From an uncultured Pelagibacteraceae bacterium (GTDB taxonomy: Bacteria > Pseudomonadota > Alphaproteobacteria > Pelagibacterales > Pelagibacteraceae): a DNA stretch of 64,000 bases. Positions 42,585-52,273 of this stretch are shown piece by piece. Position numbers and translations under genes: made by a program. The stretch spans positions 186,001-250,000 of the forward strand of contig CACOLA010000001.1 of assembly GCA_902627935.1 (NCBI GenBank), written 5' to 3'. The notes beneath the pieces were generated by a model. The model did not search any database and was not told the DNA's origin. It was given only the letters and a program-made list of their open reading frames with translations. Each line of letters begins with the position of its first letter. The stretch's first letter is position 1.

Positions 42585-43070
42585 ATGATTATCCAATGTA
42601 TTAATTGTAATAAAACTTTTAATGTAGATTCTTCATTAATACCTACAGAAGGTAGAAATCTGCAATGTGGATCTTGTAATCATACGTGGTTTTACAAGAA
42701 TTTAGAAAAAACTTCAAATGATGAAACGGCTAATTTTGAAATAGAAAAAAAAAAAGAATCTTTTAAAAAAGTACAAATCACTGAAAATAATAAAAAAGAA
42801 ATAAATCCTAAGGATAAAAAATTTATATCAGAAAATAAATTAGAAAAAGAAGAAAAAAATATTACAAAAAGAAAAAAAACAAATTTTAGTCTTGGAAATA
42901 TTTTATCTTATTTAGTTGTTATAATCATTACATTTTTTGCCGTAATAGTTATTCTAGATACATTTAAAAATGAATTGAGCAATATTTTCCCAGGCCTCGA
43001 AATATTGTTGTATAATTTTTTTGAAACTGTAAAAGATATATTCTTATTTTTAAAAAATTTATTAAATTAA
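42585..43070 (+). CDS. Zinc-ribbon (MJ0042-type) membrane protein
   Basis: 161 residues. An N-terminal zinc ribbon has Cys5, Cys8, Cys28 and Cys31 (CINC...CGSC), followed by a long Lys/Glu-rich linker (40-100), one transmembrane helix (about 105-126) and a short hydrophobic C-terminal part. This architecture is a widespread alphaproteobacterial family of unknown function, often placed near cell-division genes. It precedes nhaA by three bases, so the two are likely co-transcribed. Confidence 0.75.
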   Translation: MIIQCINCNKTFNVDSSLIPTEGRNLQCGSCNHTWFYKNLEKTSNDETANFEIEKKKESFKKVQITENNKKEINPKDKKFISENKLEKEEKNITKRKKTNFSLGNILSYLVVIIITFFAVIVILDTFKNELSNIFPGLEILLYNFFETVKDIFLFLKNLLN

Positions 43071-43073
43071 AAA

Positions 43074-44255
43074 ATGATACAATATATTTCCAAACCATTT
43101 AAATGGTTTTTTAAACTAGAGGCTGCAAGTGGTTTGGTTTTGTTGATTGCTGCTATATTGGCTTTGGTTACAAGTAATAGTGATCTAAGTGAATTATATT
43201 TTCGCACTTTGGAGGAATATTTATTTATAGGTTTTAATGAATTTGGATTAAAACTTTCTATTCAGCACTGGATTAATGATGCATTAATGGCGATTTTTTT
43301 CTTTTTTGTAACACTTGAAATTAAACGCGAATTTATACAAGGAGAATTATCTAATATTAAACAAGCTTTTTTACCAATTATAGCTGCTGTAGGAGGAATG
43401 CTGATTCCTGCATTATTTTATGTCTTAATTAATTTTGGTGATAGCGAAACTTTAAATGGATGGGCCATACCTTCAGCTACAGATATTGCTTTTTCGTTGG
43501 GTGTTTTATCTTTGCTTGGAAAAAGAGTTCCTTTATCATTAAAAGTATTCTTAACTGCTTTAGCGATAATTGATGATTTAGGCGCAATAGTGATTATTGC
43601 GCTATTCTACTCAGGAGATTTAAGTATCAAGTATTTAACTTTAATGTTGTTAGCTTTTATTGTCTTGTTAATAATTAATAAATTTAAAATTAAAAAGTTC
43701 CTACCTTATTTAGTTGTAGGACTTTTCCTTTGGGATTTTACACATAACTCAGGTATTCATGCCACTATTGCTGGTGTTTTATTAGCAATGACAATTCCTC
43801 ATAGAAAAAAAGAAAAGGATTTTTCATTATTAATAAAAGTAGAACATGCAATTAGTCCATATGTAGCTTTTGGTATAATGCCGTTGTTCGCTTTTGCTAA
43901 CGCAGGTGTTTCTTTAGAGGGTTTATCTTTAGCTTCATTATTTGATAAGGTTCCACTAGGCATAGTGCTGGGACTGTTCTTAGGGAAGCAACTGGGTGTA
44001 TTTATATTTTCTTATATAGCTATAAAATTAAAAGTAGCTCAAATGCCTAACGATACAAGTTGGTATAATTTTTATGGTGTAGGAGTTCTTACAGGAATTG
44101 GTTTCACAATGAGTTTATTTGTAGGAAATTTAGCATTTGCCGATAACATGCAATATATGGATGGTGTGAAAATAGGGGTATTAACTGGGTCCTTATTATC
44201 CACTTTATTTGGTTATTTTTTGATATTACTTACTCCAAATAAACCTAACAAATGA
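43074..44255 (+). CDS. nhaA: Na+/H+ antiporter NhaA
   Basis: Exchanges sodium for protons across the inner membrane, for pH and sodium homeostasis in seawater. Twelve membrane segments; Asp137 (PSATDIAF) and the ion-binding pair Asp167-Asp168 (LAIIDDLGAI) correspond to Asp133, Asp163 and Asp164 of E. coli. GIGFTMSLFVGNLAF near the end is also canonical. 393 residues. Ends with an ATGA overlap into the glutathione peroxidase gene. Confidence 0.96.
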   Translation: MIQYISKPFKWFFKLEAASGLVLLIAAILALVTSNSDLSELYFRTLEEYLFIGFNEFGLKLSIQHWINDALMAIFFFFVTLEIKREFIQGELSNIKQAFLPIIAAVGGMLIPALFYVLINFGDSETLNGWAIPSATDIAFSLGVLSLLGKRVPLSLKVFLTALAIIDDLGAIVIIALFYSGDLSIKYLTLMLLAFIVLLIINKFKIKKFLPYLVVGLFLWDFTHNSGIHATIAGVLLAMTIPHRKKEKDFSLLIKVEHAISPYVAFGIMPLFAFANAGVSLEGLSLASLFDKVPLGIVLGLFLGKQLGVFIFSYIAIKLKVAQMPNDTSWYNFYGVGVLTGIGFTMSLFVGNLAFADNMQYMDGVKIGVLTGSLLSTLFGYFLILLTPNKPNK

Positions 44256-44794
44256 AAAAAATAATATTTTTATTATCTATAATTATGTTTTTTTTTAAAA
44301 CTTCAGTTACTGCAAACTATGAAAAAAAAATTTATGATTTTAGTATAAAAAGTATCACTGGTGAGACTATTAATCTAAAAGATTACAAAAATAAAGTTAT
44401 CTTAGTTGTTAATACAGCAAGTTACTGTGGTTTTACAAAACAATATGATGAATTACAAGAGCTTTGGGAAACATACAAAGAAAAAGGTTTAGTCGTTCTT
44501 GGTGTTCCTTCGAATTCATTTAATCAAGAAAAAAACAATAATGCAGATGTAAAAGAATTTTGTGAAACAAATTTTGAAATTAACTTTCCACTTACAGCTA
44601 TTACAGAAGTTAAAGGTAAGAATGCTCACGAGATTTTCAAATGGGCAAAAGAAAATCATGGTAAATCAGCTATTCCTAAATGGAATTTCCACAAAATTTT
44701 AATTAATAAAGAAGGTAAAATAGAAGATACTTTTTTATCTATGACAAAACCAATGTCAAAAAAGTTAATTAAAACTATAGAAAATATTTTATAA
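44252..44794 (+). CDS. Exported glutathione peroxidase family protein
   Basis: 180 residues with a cleavable signal peptide (about 1-21), so it acts in the periplasm. The thioredoxin-like core has the peroxidatic Cys59 (NTASYCGFTKQYDELQ), Gln92 (SFNQE) and Trp145-Asn146 (KWNFHK), the catalytic tetrad. It uses cysteine, not selenocysteine. Probably reduces hydroperoxides with thioredoxin or another thiol rather than glutathione (family inference). Its stop overlaps nothing on the plus strand but its last six bases overlap the end of the convergent MBL-fold gene. Confidence 0.9.
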   Translation: MKKIIFLLSIIMFFFKTSVTANYEKKIYDFSIKSITGETINLKDYKNKVILVVNTASYCGFTKQYDELQELWETYKEKGLVVLGVPSNSFNQEKNNNADVKEFCETNFEINFPLTAITEVKGKNAHEIFKWAKENHGKSAIPKWNFHKILINKEGKIEDTFLSMTKPMSKKLIKTIENIL

Positions 44795-45559
44795 GTTTAC
44801 TGTTAATCCATCATGTGCAGGGATAACATTTTTAGGTAGCATTTTCTTTAGGACTTTATAATCTAATACAGGTGATAAGTTTGTAAGAATAGCTTTATTG
44901 GGTTTAAATTTTTTTATTAAAGCTAATGATGTGTCTAAATTGAAGTGCGAGGGATGAAAGTTGTACCACAGGCAATCAATTATCAAGTATCTAAGGTTTT
45001 TAAAATATTTGAAATCTTTAGTATAAATTTTATTTACATCGCTTATATAAGCTAGTTTTTTACTTATAATAAAGCAATTTGATTTAACTTTTCCGTGATC
45101 AACCATAATTGATTGAATACGAATTTTTTTTTTATCATTTTTTACAAATATATATTTTGGCAACTTATGAAGTTTAAGAGTTGCAGGATATTCTTTTGAA
45201 TAACTTTTAAATATATATGAAAATGTAGATTTAAGGTATTTGGAAGTATATACATCAGCATAAACATGAATTTGTTTTTTGCTATTTATATAAAAAGATC
45301 TCAAATCATTTATTCCATGTGTTTGATCACCATGCATATGAGAAAATAAAACTTTATTAATTTTTTTAATTTTATGCCTTAGAAGCTGTTGTCGTAAATC
45401 TGGAGATGTATCTATAAGAATATTTTCATCTGTAGTTCTAATCAAGGCAGAACATCTTGTTCTGTAATTTTTTTTATTTTTAGGATCACAATTTCCAAAA
45501 AAACCATCTGGTCTTGGTACACCCATTGAACTACCGCAACCTAATATAATAAATTTCAT
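44789..45559 (-). CDS. MBL-fold metallohydrolase (PhnP-like family)
   Basis: 256 residues. The N-terminus MKFIILGCGSSMGVPRP is typical; the metal site is FSHMHGDQTHGINDLR (72-87): His74, His76, Asp78 and His81, with Gln79 where many MBL proteins have His. SDVNKIY and later DYKVLKK..NVIPAHDGLTV carry the remaining ligands. Close relatives hydrolyse cyclic phosphodiesters, but substrate is unproven. It is the last gene of the conserved alphaproteobacterial block tmk-holB-metG-tatD-MBL. Confidence 0.82.
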   Translation of the reverse strand: MKFIILGCGSSMGVPRPDGFFGNCDPKNKKNYRTRCSALIRTTDENILIDTSPDLRQQLLRHKIKKINKVLFSHMHGDQTHGINDLRSFYINSKKQIHVYADVYTSKYLKSTFSYIFKSYSKEYPATLKLHKLPKYIFVKNDKKKIRIQSIMVDHGKVKSNCFIISKKLAYISDVNKIYTKDFKYFKNLRYLIIDCLWYNFHPSHFNLDTSLALIKKFKPNKAILTNLSPVLDYKVLKKMLPKNVIPAHDGLTVNL

Positions 45560-45561
45560 TA

Positions 45562-46326
45562 TTATTGATTAAAAAAAAGTTTATTAAAGTTACTTGTAGT
45601 TTTTTTAATAAGATCCTCTTTGGAGATATTTTTAATCTCAGCTAATTTAGTAGCTGTAAAATCAATAAATGATGGCTCATTTTTTTTTCCTCTTTTTGGA
45701 ACAGGTGCTAAAAAAGGGCTATCAGTCTCTATTAAAATATTATCCATAGGAATGGATTTGAAAGTATTTTGTAAATCTGATGAATTTTTAAAAGTAATAA
45801 TTCCGCTGGCTGAAAAAAATGAATTTAAAGTCAATAGTTTATCAGAGAATGATCTTGAACCAGTAAAACAATGCATCAAAATTTTTAAGTTTGTATCTTT
45901 ATATTGATTTAAAATGTCAAAAGTTTCTTCCTCTGCTTCTCTTGAATGTACAATTAATGGCATGTTAGTTTTTATTGATGCATCTATATGTTCTTTAAAA
46001 CTTGATATTTGTTTGTCTTTCTCACTATTATTGTAATAAAAATCTAAACCAGTTTCTCCAATGCCAATAATCTTTGAATTTTCATTAAGATTTTCAATGA
46101 TTTGTTTTGAAGTAATAATATTTTTTGAGCTTTCATGAGGATGAATTCCAATAGTACCGTATATCATCTCATCCCTATTGATTAATTCTTTAACTCTGGC
46201 AAAACTCTTAAAAGATGTTGAAATAGTTAATAATTTTTCTATGCCTACATCTTTAGATCTTTGTAACACGTTAGTTAAATCACTTAATAATGGTTCGTGA
46301 TCTAGATGACAATGTGAATCAATCAT
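45562..46326 (-). CDS. tatD: TatD family metal-dependent DNase
   Basis: TIM-barrel hydrolase of 254 residues. The N-terminal MIDSHCHLDH provides His5 and His7; GIHPHES, GETGLDFYYN, IVHSREAEEET, MHCFTGS and ETDSPFLAPVPKRGK complete the metal site. TatD proteins act as 3'-5' exonucleases and D-aminoacyl-tRNA-type or DNA quality-control hydrolases. Overlaps metG by eight bases. Confidence 0.93.
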   Translation of the reverse strand: MIDSHCHLDHEPLLSDLTNVLQRSKDVGIEKLLTISTSFKSFARVKELINRDEMIYGTIGIHPHESSKNIITSKQIIENLNENSKIIGIGETGLDFYYNNSEKDKQISSFKEHIDASIKTNMPLIVHSREAEEETFDILNQYKDTNLKILMHCFTGSRSFSDKLLTLNSFFSASGIITFKNSSDLQNTFKSIPMDNILIETDSPFLAPVPKRGKKNEPSFIDFTATKLAEIKNISKEDLIKKTTSNFNKLFFNQ

Positions 46327-47860
46327 TTTTTTTTTCTATCTTTTTAAAAAGTATATCTATTTTATTCAATTTTTTACCTTTTATTAAATATTCATTATCT
46401 GAAATTGAATTTAATTCTACTTTTTTTTCTCCAATATTAAAAATATTTAATACATTTAGAGATGATTCTGGAATAATTGGATACATTAAGAAACTTATTT
46501 TTCTTACAATTTCTAAGGTCGTATAAACAATAGTATTTAATCTAATTTGATCATTCTTTTTTTTCCATGGTTCTTGGTCATTGAAATATTTATTAGCTTC
46601 AAATAGAGAATTAACAATATAATTGATGTAAAAATTGATATTTTGATCGTCAATTTTAGATCTAATATTGTCTAAGTTATCTTTAAACTTATTTAGTATT
46701 AACAAATCTTCGTCTAGAAACTTAATCTCTAATGGAATTTTTCCATCACAATTTTTATTTACAAATGCTGTGACACGTTGACATAAATTTCCATAATTGT
46801 TAGCTAAATCACTATTAATACAATCTTCGAGTCTTTCTTGAGATATATTTCCATCATTTCCAAAAGAAACTTCTTTAATTAAATAATATCTTAAGGGATC
46901 TAAACCATACTGTTTAATTATTTCTAATGGATCCAATATATTTCCCTTTGATTTAGACATTTTTTCTTCACCTGATAAAATCCATCCATGCCCATAAACC
47001 CTTTTTGGTAAGTCAATTTTTGCTGCTAACAAAAAAGCAGGCCAATAAACGGCGTGAAATCTTAGTATATCTTTTCCAATTAAATGTATTGTAGCTGGCC
47101 AAAATTTTTTAAATAAATCATCATTTTTATCTGGATAATTTAATGCACTTAAATAATTTGTGAGAGCATCAAGCCAAACATATATTATGTGACCTTTATT
47201 ATTTGGAACAGGTATACCCCATGAAAAACTTTTCCTGCTTACAGAAAGATCTTTAAGACCACTTTTTACAAAACTAATAACTTCATTTTTTCTAGATTCA
47301 GGAGCAATAAAATCTGGATTAGCTTGATAGTATTCTAATAGAGGTTTTTCCCATTTTGAAAGTCTAAAAAAAAAAGATTCTTCTTCAATCCATTCAACAG
47401 GAGATTTTGAAGATATGGCAATTTTTTTTCCTTCTACTTCTTCTATCTCATCTTCGTTATAAAAGGCTTCATCTGATACTGAGTACCAGCCAGAATAATT
47501 TGATAAGTATATATCATCATTTTTTACAAGTTCATTCCAAAGATGATGAACTGTTTTTTTATGCCTCTTTTCTGTAGTTCTTATAAAATCAGTATTTGAT
47601 AAATTTAAAGTATCTGAAAGATCTCTAAAAGTTTTACTAATCTTATCACAAAATATTTGGGGCTCCATCCCCGCCTTTTCTGCAGATCGTTGAATTTTTA
47701 AACCATGCTCATCTGTACCTGTCAAAAAATTTACGTTGAAACCATCTATTTTTTTAAATCTTGCAAAAAAATCTGCGATTATACTAGAATATGCGTGACC
47801 CATATGAGGTTTAGCTGATGGATAATAAATGGGTGTTGTTATATAAAAATTTTTATCCAT
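46319..47860 (-). CDS. metG: Methionine-tRNA ligase
   Basis: Class I aminoacyl-tRNA synthetase. YYPSAKPHMGHAYSSI (12-27) contains the HIGH-type motif (HMGH) and LSGEEKMSKSKGN the KMSKS loop. In the connective domain the usual zinc cysteines are absent (GWYSVSDEAFYNEDE...PVEWIEEESFFFRLS), the zinc-free form seen in alphaproteobacteria. 513 residues with no C-terminal tRNA-binding extension. Coupled to tatD downstream and holB upstream (8-bp overlaps). Confidence 0.95.
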   Translation of the reverse strand: MDKNFYITTPIYYPSAKPHMGHAYSSIIADFFARFKKIDGFNVNFLTGTDEHGLKIQRSAEKAGMEPQIFCDKISKTFRDLSDTLNLSNTDFIRTTEKRHKKTVHHLWNELVKNDDIYLSNYSGWYSVSDEAFYNEDEIEEVEGKKIAISSKSPVEWIEEESFFFRLSKWEKPLLEYYQANPDFIAPESRKNEVISFVKSGLKDLSVSRKSFSWGIPVPNNKGHIIYVWLDALTNYLSALNYPDKNDDLFKKFWPATIHLIGKDILRFHAVYWPAFLLAAKIDLPKRVYGHGWILSGEEKMSKSKGNILDPLEIIKQYGLDPLRYYLIKEVSFGNDGNISQERLEDCINSDLANNYGNLCQRVTAFVNKNCDGKIPLEIKFLDEDLLILNKFKDNLDNIRSKIDDQNINFYINYIVNSLFEANKYFNDQEPWKKKNDQIRLNTIVYTTLEIVRKISFLMYPIIPESSLNVLNIFNIGEKKVELNSISDNEYLIKGKKLNKIDILFKKIEKKND

Positions 47861-48785
47861 TTAAAAATTCTTCCTCAAATTCAATAAATAATATTTCTTC
47901 ATCTAAATTAAAAGTTCGTGTATCTGAAATTTTTTTTATAAAATAATTATATTTTTTGTAAACAGTTTTTGAAAATGAACTATTCAACTTTCTAAAATAA
48001 AATTCTATAAAATTATAAATAATATATTTAGAAAACTGATCTTTTTTATAATGGTTCTCTTTAATAATATTTTTTAGTAGTTTTTTTAAATCAAATTCTA
48101 AAAGATTATAATCATTTTTTTCTGCATATTTATTTAAATAATAAATGATGCCTGGTGTAATATAATAATCTATTAAATCCTTGTTAATAAAATTTTCTAT
48201 ATTCCCACCTAATAGTTTATCACATATAGCTAAACATTCTTCATTTGTGATATTAATTTTATAATTAATACATCTTGAGGTAAGTGTGGAAAGAATTTTT
48301 TTGTTATTATGAATAAGTATAAAATAAATATTTTTATTTGGCTCTTCTAATATCTTTAAGAGAGCATTAATAGAATTTTTATTTAAAAATTCGATATTGT
48401 CAATTAATACAAATCTTGGTTTATCATTGAATGAAGATTTATTTAAATTAATAATTAAATCTCTTATCTGCTCTATATCAATTGTCTTTTTATCTTGAGA
48501 AATATCAATAGAAATTAAATTAAGATTAGTTTTATTTAATATTGTTTGAAAAGTTTTACTATTTGGATTGATTGAAAAATTTTCTAAATCATATTTTTGA
48601 CTTTCATCTATTGATAAAACATAATTAATAAAATGATAAGCAAGAGTTGATTTTCCTATTCCCTTTGGTCCGTTTAATAAAAGCTTATTTGGAAAAATTT
48701 TTTTCTTATGTAATTTTATTAAATCTAATAGGTATTTCTCCAAACCAAAAAGTTTTTCTTGATTTATAGGTTTGATTTCGATCAT
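47853..48785 (-). CDS. holB: DNA polymerase III subunit delta'
   Basis: Clamp-loader subunit of the replicase, 310 residues. AAA+ P-loop NGPKGIGKST (38-47); IDNIEFLNKNSINALLKILEEP is the Walker B/sensor region, and TSRC near residue 165 provides the arginine-finger motif. No zinc-binding cysteine cluster is seen. Position between tmk and metG is the standard one. Four-base overlap with tmk. Confidence 0.88.
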   Translation of the reverse strand: MIEIKPINQEKLFGLEKYLLDLIKLHKKKIFPNKLLLNGPKGIGKSTLAYHFINYVLSIDESQKYDLENFSINPNSKTFQTILNKTNLNLISIDISQDKKTIDIEQIRDLIINLNKSSFNDKPRFVLIDNIEFLNKNSINALLKILEEPNKNIYFILIHNNKKILSTLTSRCINYKINITNEECLAICDKLLGGNIENFINKDLIDYYITPGIIYYLNKYAEKNDYNLLEFDLKKLLKNIIKENHYKKDQFSKYIIYNFIEFYFRKLNSSFSKTVYKKYNYFIKKISDTRTFNLDEEILFIEFEEEFLNG

Positions 48786-49393
48786 ATTATTTTTTCAACT
48801 GTTTTAATTATTTCGTCCTGATTATATTTGATATCTAAGTTTGAATTTATAATTTTATATTTTCTCTTATTTTTTCTTGCTAATTTCAGAAAACCATTTT
48901 GAACTTTTTGGTAAAATTTATTATTAAATCTATCATATCTATTAAGTAATTTTCTTTTATTTAATCTTTTAATCATATTTTTCTTATTTACTATATTCAA
49001 AAAAGTGAAATCTATTTTAAAATTATCTAACAGATAATTATTTATAGTATTTATCAATTTAAGATTCACTCCTAAACCATAATGCTGATAAGCAATTGTT
49101 GAATCAATGAACCTATCAATTAAAATAATCTTTTTATTATAATTTTTTTTTAAGATTTCGATATTTTCACTTCTCGAGGCAAGATATAGCAGTAAATCTG
49201 TACTTTTATTAAATTGAGAATTTTTATCTAATATAAGTTTTCTTATTTTTTCTGATCTAGTACTGCCACCAGGTTCACGAATTTTAATAAAATCAATTTT
49301 ATTATTCTTAAGATACTTAGATAAATAAAGAATGTGGTGACTTTTACCACTACACTCTATACCTTCAAATACTATAACAGGTTTTTTAGACAT
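48782..49393 (-). CDS. tmk: Thymidylate kinase
   Basis: Phosphorylates dTMP to dTDP. P-loop FEGIECSGKS (9-18), the DRFIDSTIAYQHYGLG stretch (the DRY-like motif, about 93-108) and REPGGSTRSEKIR (about 39-51) are diagnostic. 203 residues. Overlaps holB (four bases) and the carboxypeptidase gene (eight bases), as in the conserved alphaproteobacterial order dac-tmk-holB. Confidence 0.93.
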   Translation of the reverse strand: MSKKPVIVFEGIECSGKSHHILYLSKYLKNNKIDFIKIREPGGSTRSEKIRKLILDKNSQFNKSTDLLLYLASRSENIEILKKNYNKKIILIDRFIDSTIAYQHYGLGVNLKLINTINNYLLDNFKIDFTFLNIVNKKNMIKRLNKRKLLNRYDRFNNKFYQKVQNGFLKLARKNKRKYKIINSNLDIKYNQDEIIKTVEKII

Positions 49394-50537
49394 CGCCCCA
49401 GATTAAATAGTTCAATGACTTAATTAATCTAGTAAATATATTAACCTTCTTTACACTATTGACTGCTAATAGATCATACTCACCAACTAATTCTTCGTCA
49501 TAAATAACCCGAAATTTTCCTACAATTTCGTCTTTTTCTATTGGGGCTTCAATAGGACCATTGTATTTTAACGTAACTTTAAGTAATTTTTTCTTTGCTT
49601 TTTTAATAGTTTTATAAATATTTTTTTTTACATAAACTTCTACTTGTTGATCTTTGCCAAGCCAAACATCTATTTTGCCAATCGGTTTATTACTTTTATT
49701 AATTTCAACTAAATCAAAATTTGTTAATCCGTAAGTCAATAATTTCGAACTTTCTTTAGATCTAGATTGCTTTGTTTCAAAACCACTTCCAACTGCTATA
49801 AGCCTTCGACCTTTTCTATTTATAGAAGACGCTAGTGAATATTTTTCAACAGCCAAGTAACCAGTTTTTATTCCATCTGCTCCCATATTTTTATAAAGTA
49901 ATGGGTTTCTATTACCTTGCGTAATAGGCTCACCTCCAGTTCTATCCCATTTAAATTCTTTAATTGAATACCATTCATAAAAGTCAGGATGTTCCTCAAT
50001 TAAATATCGTGACATTAATAATATATCTCTAACAGTTGAATAATTATCTGGATCATTTATGCCAGAAGAATTTGAGAAGTTTGTGTTTTCCATGCCAAGT
50101 TCTTTAGCTTTAGCTGTCATTAAAATTGCAAATTCTTCCTCTGTGCCAGCAATACCCTCAGATAAAGCTACACATGCGTCATTACCAGAAGCTATTATTA
50201 TACCTCGGAGTAATTCCTCAACTGAAACTTCATCTCCTACCATAATAAACATTGAAGAATAACCAGCTGTAGAAAGTCTCCAGGCTTTTTCAGAAACTAT
50301 AAATTTATCTTCAAGACTGAGATCACCAGATTTTATTAAATCAAAAGCAATAATTGTGGTCATTATCTTTGTCATTGAAGCAGGATAGATTGAACGGTCA
50401 GGTTCTTTTTCATATAAAATTTCACCAGAAAGAAAATCTTGTAATATTGCAGTTCTAGCTTTTATCTCAATATTTGATAATGCATTTGGTATTAAAATAG
50501 AATTTATTAATAAATAAAATAATAATACTCTAAACAT
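49386..50537 (-). CDS. D-alanyl-D-alanine carboxypeptidase (DacA/DacC type)
   Basis: Penicillin-binding protein 5/6 family, trims the terminal D-Ala of peptidoglycan. Signal peptide 1-21; SxxK is SMTKIM (Ser54, Lys57), SGN at 117-119 (IIASGNDAC) and KTG in DGIKTGYLAVEK. A C-terminal beta domain (about 290-355) and a final amphipathic helix (FTRLIKSLNYLIW) for membrane binding are present. 383 residues. Eight-base overlaps on both sides. Confidence 0.92.
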   Translation of the reverse strand: MFRVLLFYLLINSILIPNALSNIEIKARTAILQDFLSGEILYEKEPDRSIYPASMTKIMTTIIAFDLIKSGDLSLEDKFIVSEKAWRLSTAGYSSMFIMVGDEVSVEELLRGIIIASGNDACVALSEGIAGTEEEFAILMTAKAKELGMENTNFSNSSGINDPDNYSTVRDILLMSRYLIEEHPDFYEWYSIKEFKWDRTGGEPITQGNRNPLLYKNMGADGIKTGYLAVEKYSLASSINRKGRRLIAVGSGFETKQSRSKESSKLLTYGLTNFDLVEINKSNKPIGKIDVWLGKDQQVEVYVKKNIYKTIKKAKKKLLKVTLKYNGPIEAPIEKDEIVGKFRVIYDEELVGEYDLLAVNSVKKVNIFTRLIKSLNYLIWGDV

Positions 50538-51282
50538 TTTTAAGTATCTCTAAGTTTTCAAAGTATAGTGAATTCATTTTTTCAAAAGATTCCTTTAATG
50601 AATTTATATCATTAAAAGGACCTAATAATACCCTGTAATTTGTTTTTGATAATCTTATTAATTTGATATCTTTTATTGTAGTTTCATTTTTAATTTTTTC
50701 TATCATCAAAATAGCTGTCTTTTTATAATAAAAATCTGCAATTTTTATAGAATAAGAGAATTTTTCATGTTTCTTTTTTTTTATTTTTTTCTTAAAGTTT
50801 CCATTTAAATTACTAATTTTAATTCCATCTATTGGAGCTTTCTCAGCAACTTTTTTTTCTTCATCAAAAGTTTTGGCTTTTTTTGCAATAAATGTAGAGT
50901 TTTGCGAAATTAATTTTATTTCTATATATGGTTCATTAATATCTAGTTCTAAAGATTCTACAATTCTATCTGTTATAACTGAATTATAAAAGTTAGAGAA
51001 TTTTGCTTTGTTTGATTTAACCTCTGCAATTATAGATTTTCCATTAAGTGGATTTGTAATTTTAACCATTGATTTATTCTTAAGATGTTTATGATAAATT
51101 TTCAGTGATCTGTTATCGATTGGTTTAATATTTAAATTTTTATTATAAATAAGAGCAAAGCCAGCATTGTCGTATTTTCGCTCAGGTTTTATATCCAATA
51201 TAGATATATTTTTTGGGGAATCATTTACACAACCAGAAAGTATAGTGAGGATAAATAAAATGATTAAACTTTTAAATTTCAT
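50530..51282 (-). CDS. RlpA-like lipoprotein with SPOR-like C-terminus
   Basis: 250 residues with a lipoprotein signal (LTILSGC, Cys18). The middle part (YDNAGFALIYNKNL...TNPLNGKSIIAEVKS...ITDRIVESLEL) resembles the double-psi barrel of RlpA, but the family's catalytic Asp/His positions are not clearly kept. The C-terminal 75 residues (KFSYSIKIADFYYKKTAIL...YRVLLGPFNDINSLKESFEKM) fit a SPOR domain, which binds denuded peptidoglycan at the septum. Location between mltB and dac is that of rlpA in alphaproteobacteria. Assignment rests on both context and these patterns. Confidence 0.72.
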   Translation of the reverse strand: MKFKSLIILFILTILSGCVNDSPKNISILDIKPERKYDNAGFALIYNKNLNIKPIDNRSLKIYHKHLKNKSMVKITNPLNGKSIIAEVKSNKAKFSNFYNSVITDRIVESLELDINEPYIEIKLISQNSTFIAKKAKTFDEEKKVAEKAPIDGIKISNLNGNFKKKIKKKKHEKFSYSIKIADFYYKKTAILMIEKIKNETTIKDIKLIRLSKTNYRVLLGPFNDINSLKESFEKMNSLYFENLEILKNV

Positions 51283-52273
51283 CTTTAAATTTATCTTTTA
51301 AGGTACAAACAGCTAAAGCAAATCTTAGTGACCTATTCCATTTTAATATTATTTCATAATTATCAAAAATTATATAAGCGGGGTTTAGAGTCTGAGCATC
51401 AGGAATTATATCCTTATCTGGGGTTATTATAGCGGTCTTTATATTGTCGTCTAAAAAATTTAATTTATCATTATTATTTATATAATTTTTAAAAAATTTA
51501 AGTTTTCTTTTATGATGAATTTTCTTTGCGGAAACGTTTAAATATTTTTTTGGGATATCTTTATTTAAATCTATCTGATAGAAGCATGGTCTATTTTTTT
51601 TCCAACCAATTTTTTTTAAGTAATTAGCTGCAGATGAATATGCATCTTCCTTATTTTTTAAATCAATAGCATTATCGCTATTATAATCTATAGCATAATT
51701 TGTAATTGTACTTGGCATAAATTGAAAAAAACCAAAAGCACCTGCCCAAGATCCATATAAAGTTTTGTAATTAATTGTTTTTGACTCTATTAATCTTAAC
51801 AAAGTAATTAGCTCATTTGTGAAAAATTCTGATCTTCTTTTATCAAAACTTAATGTAGCAAGTGAGGATAAAATATCCATCTTGCCTACATAATTGCCAA
51901 AATTTGTTTCAATACCCATTAATGCAAGTAGTAATTCTTTTTCAACATTAAAATCTTTTTCAACATTGTTAATTAATTGAGTATTATCATTATAGTACTC
52001 TAAACCCATTTGTAATTTTTTTTTAGAAGTTCTTTTTGATATATATGTCCTTGTATCTTCATAAAATTCAGGCTGAAAACGGTCATATTCAATTACTTTG
52101 GGTAAAAATCTAACATTGGACATTGCTTCATCAAATGTTTTTTCAGATATGTTATTTTCTAAAGCTTCTTTTTTAAACTCTGATTTCCAAAGATTAAATT
52201 CATCAGTGATATTAGCTAAGCTTTTTGAATAACAAATAACAAAAAAAATAAATAAAACTTTAATTAGTTTCAT
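51272..52273 (-). CDS. mltB: Membrane-bound lytic murein transglycosylase B family
   Basis: 333 residues with a signal peptide (about 1-20) and no lipobox. The catalytic Glu122 is in LALMGIETNFGNYVGK (117-132); GSWAGAFGFFQFMPSTI and AIDYNSDNAIDLKNKEDAYSSAANYLKKIGW are the MltB substrate-site motifs. Cleaves peptidoglycan without water to 1,6-anhydro ends. Overlaps rlpA-like by 11 bp and the RarD-like gene by 14 bp. Together with dac and the SPOR protein it forms a cell-wall remodelling set. Confidence 0.92.
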   Translation of the reverse strand: MKLIKVLFIFFVICYSKSLANITDEFNLWKSEFKKEALENNISEKTFDEAMSNVRFLPKVIEYDRFQPEFYEDTRTYISKRTSKKKLQMGLEYYNDNTQLINNVEKDFNVEKELLLALMGIETNFGNYVGKMDILSSLATLSFDKRRSEFFTNELITLLRLIESKTINYKTLYGSWAGAFGFFQFMPSTITNYAIDYNSDNAIDLKNKEDAYSSAANYLKKIGWKKNRPCFYQIDLNKDIPKKYLNVSAKKIHHKRKLKFFKNYINNNDKLNFLDDNIKTAIITPDKDIIPDAQTLNPAYIIFDNYEIILKWNRSLRFALAVCTLKDKFKDEI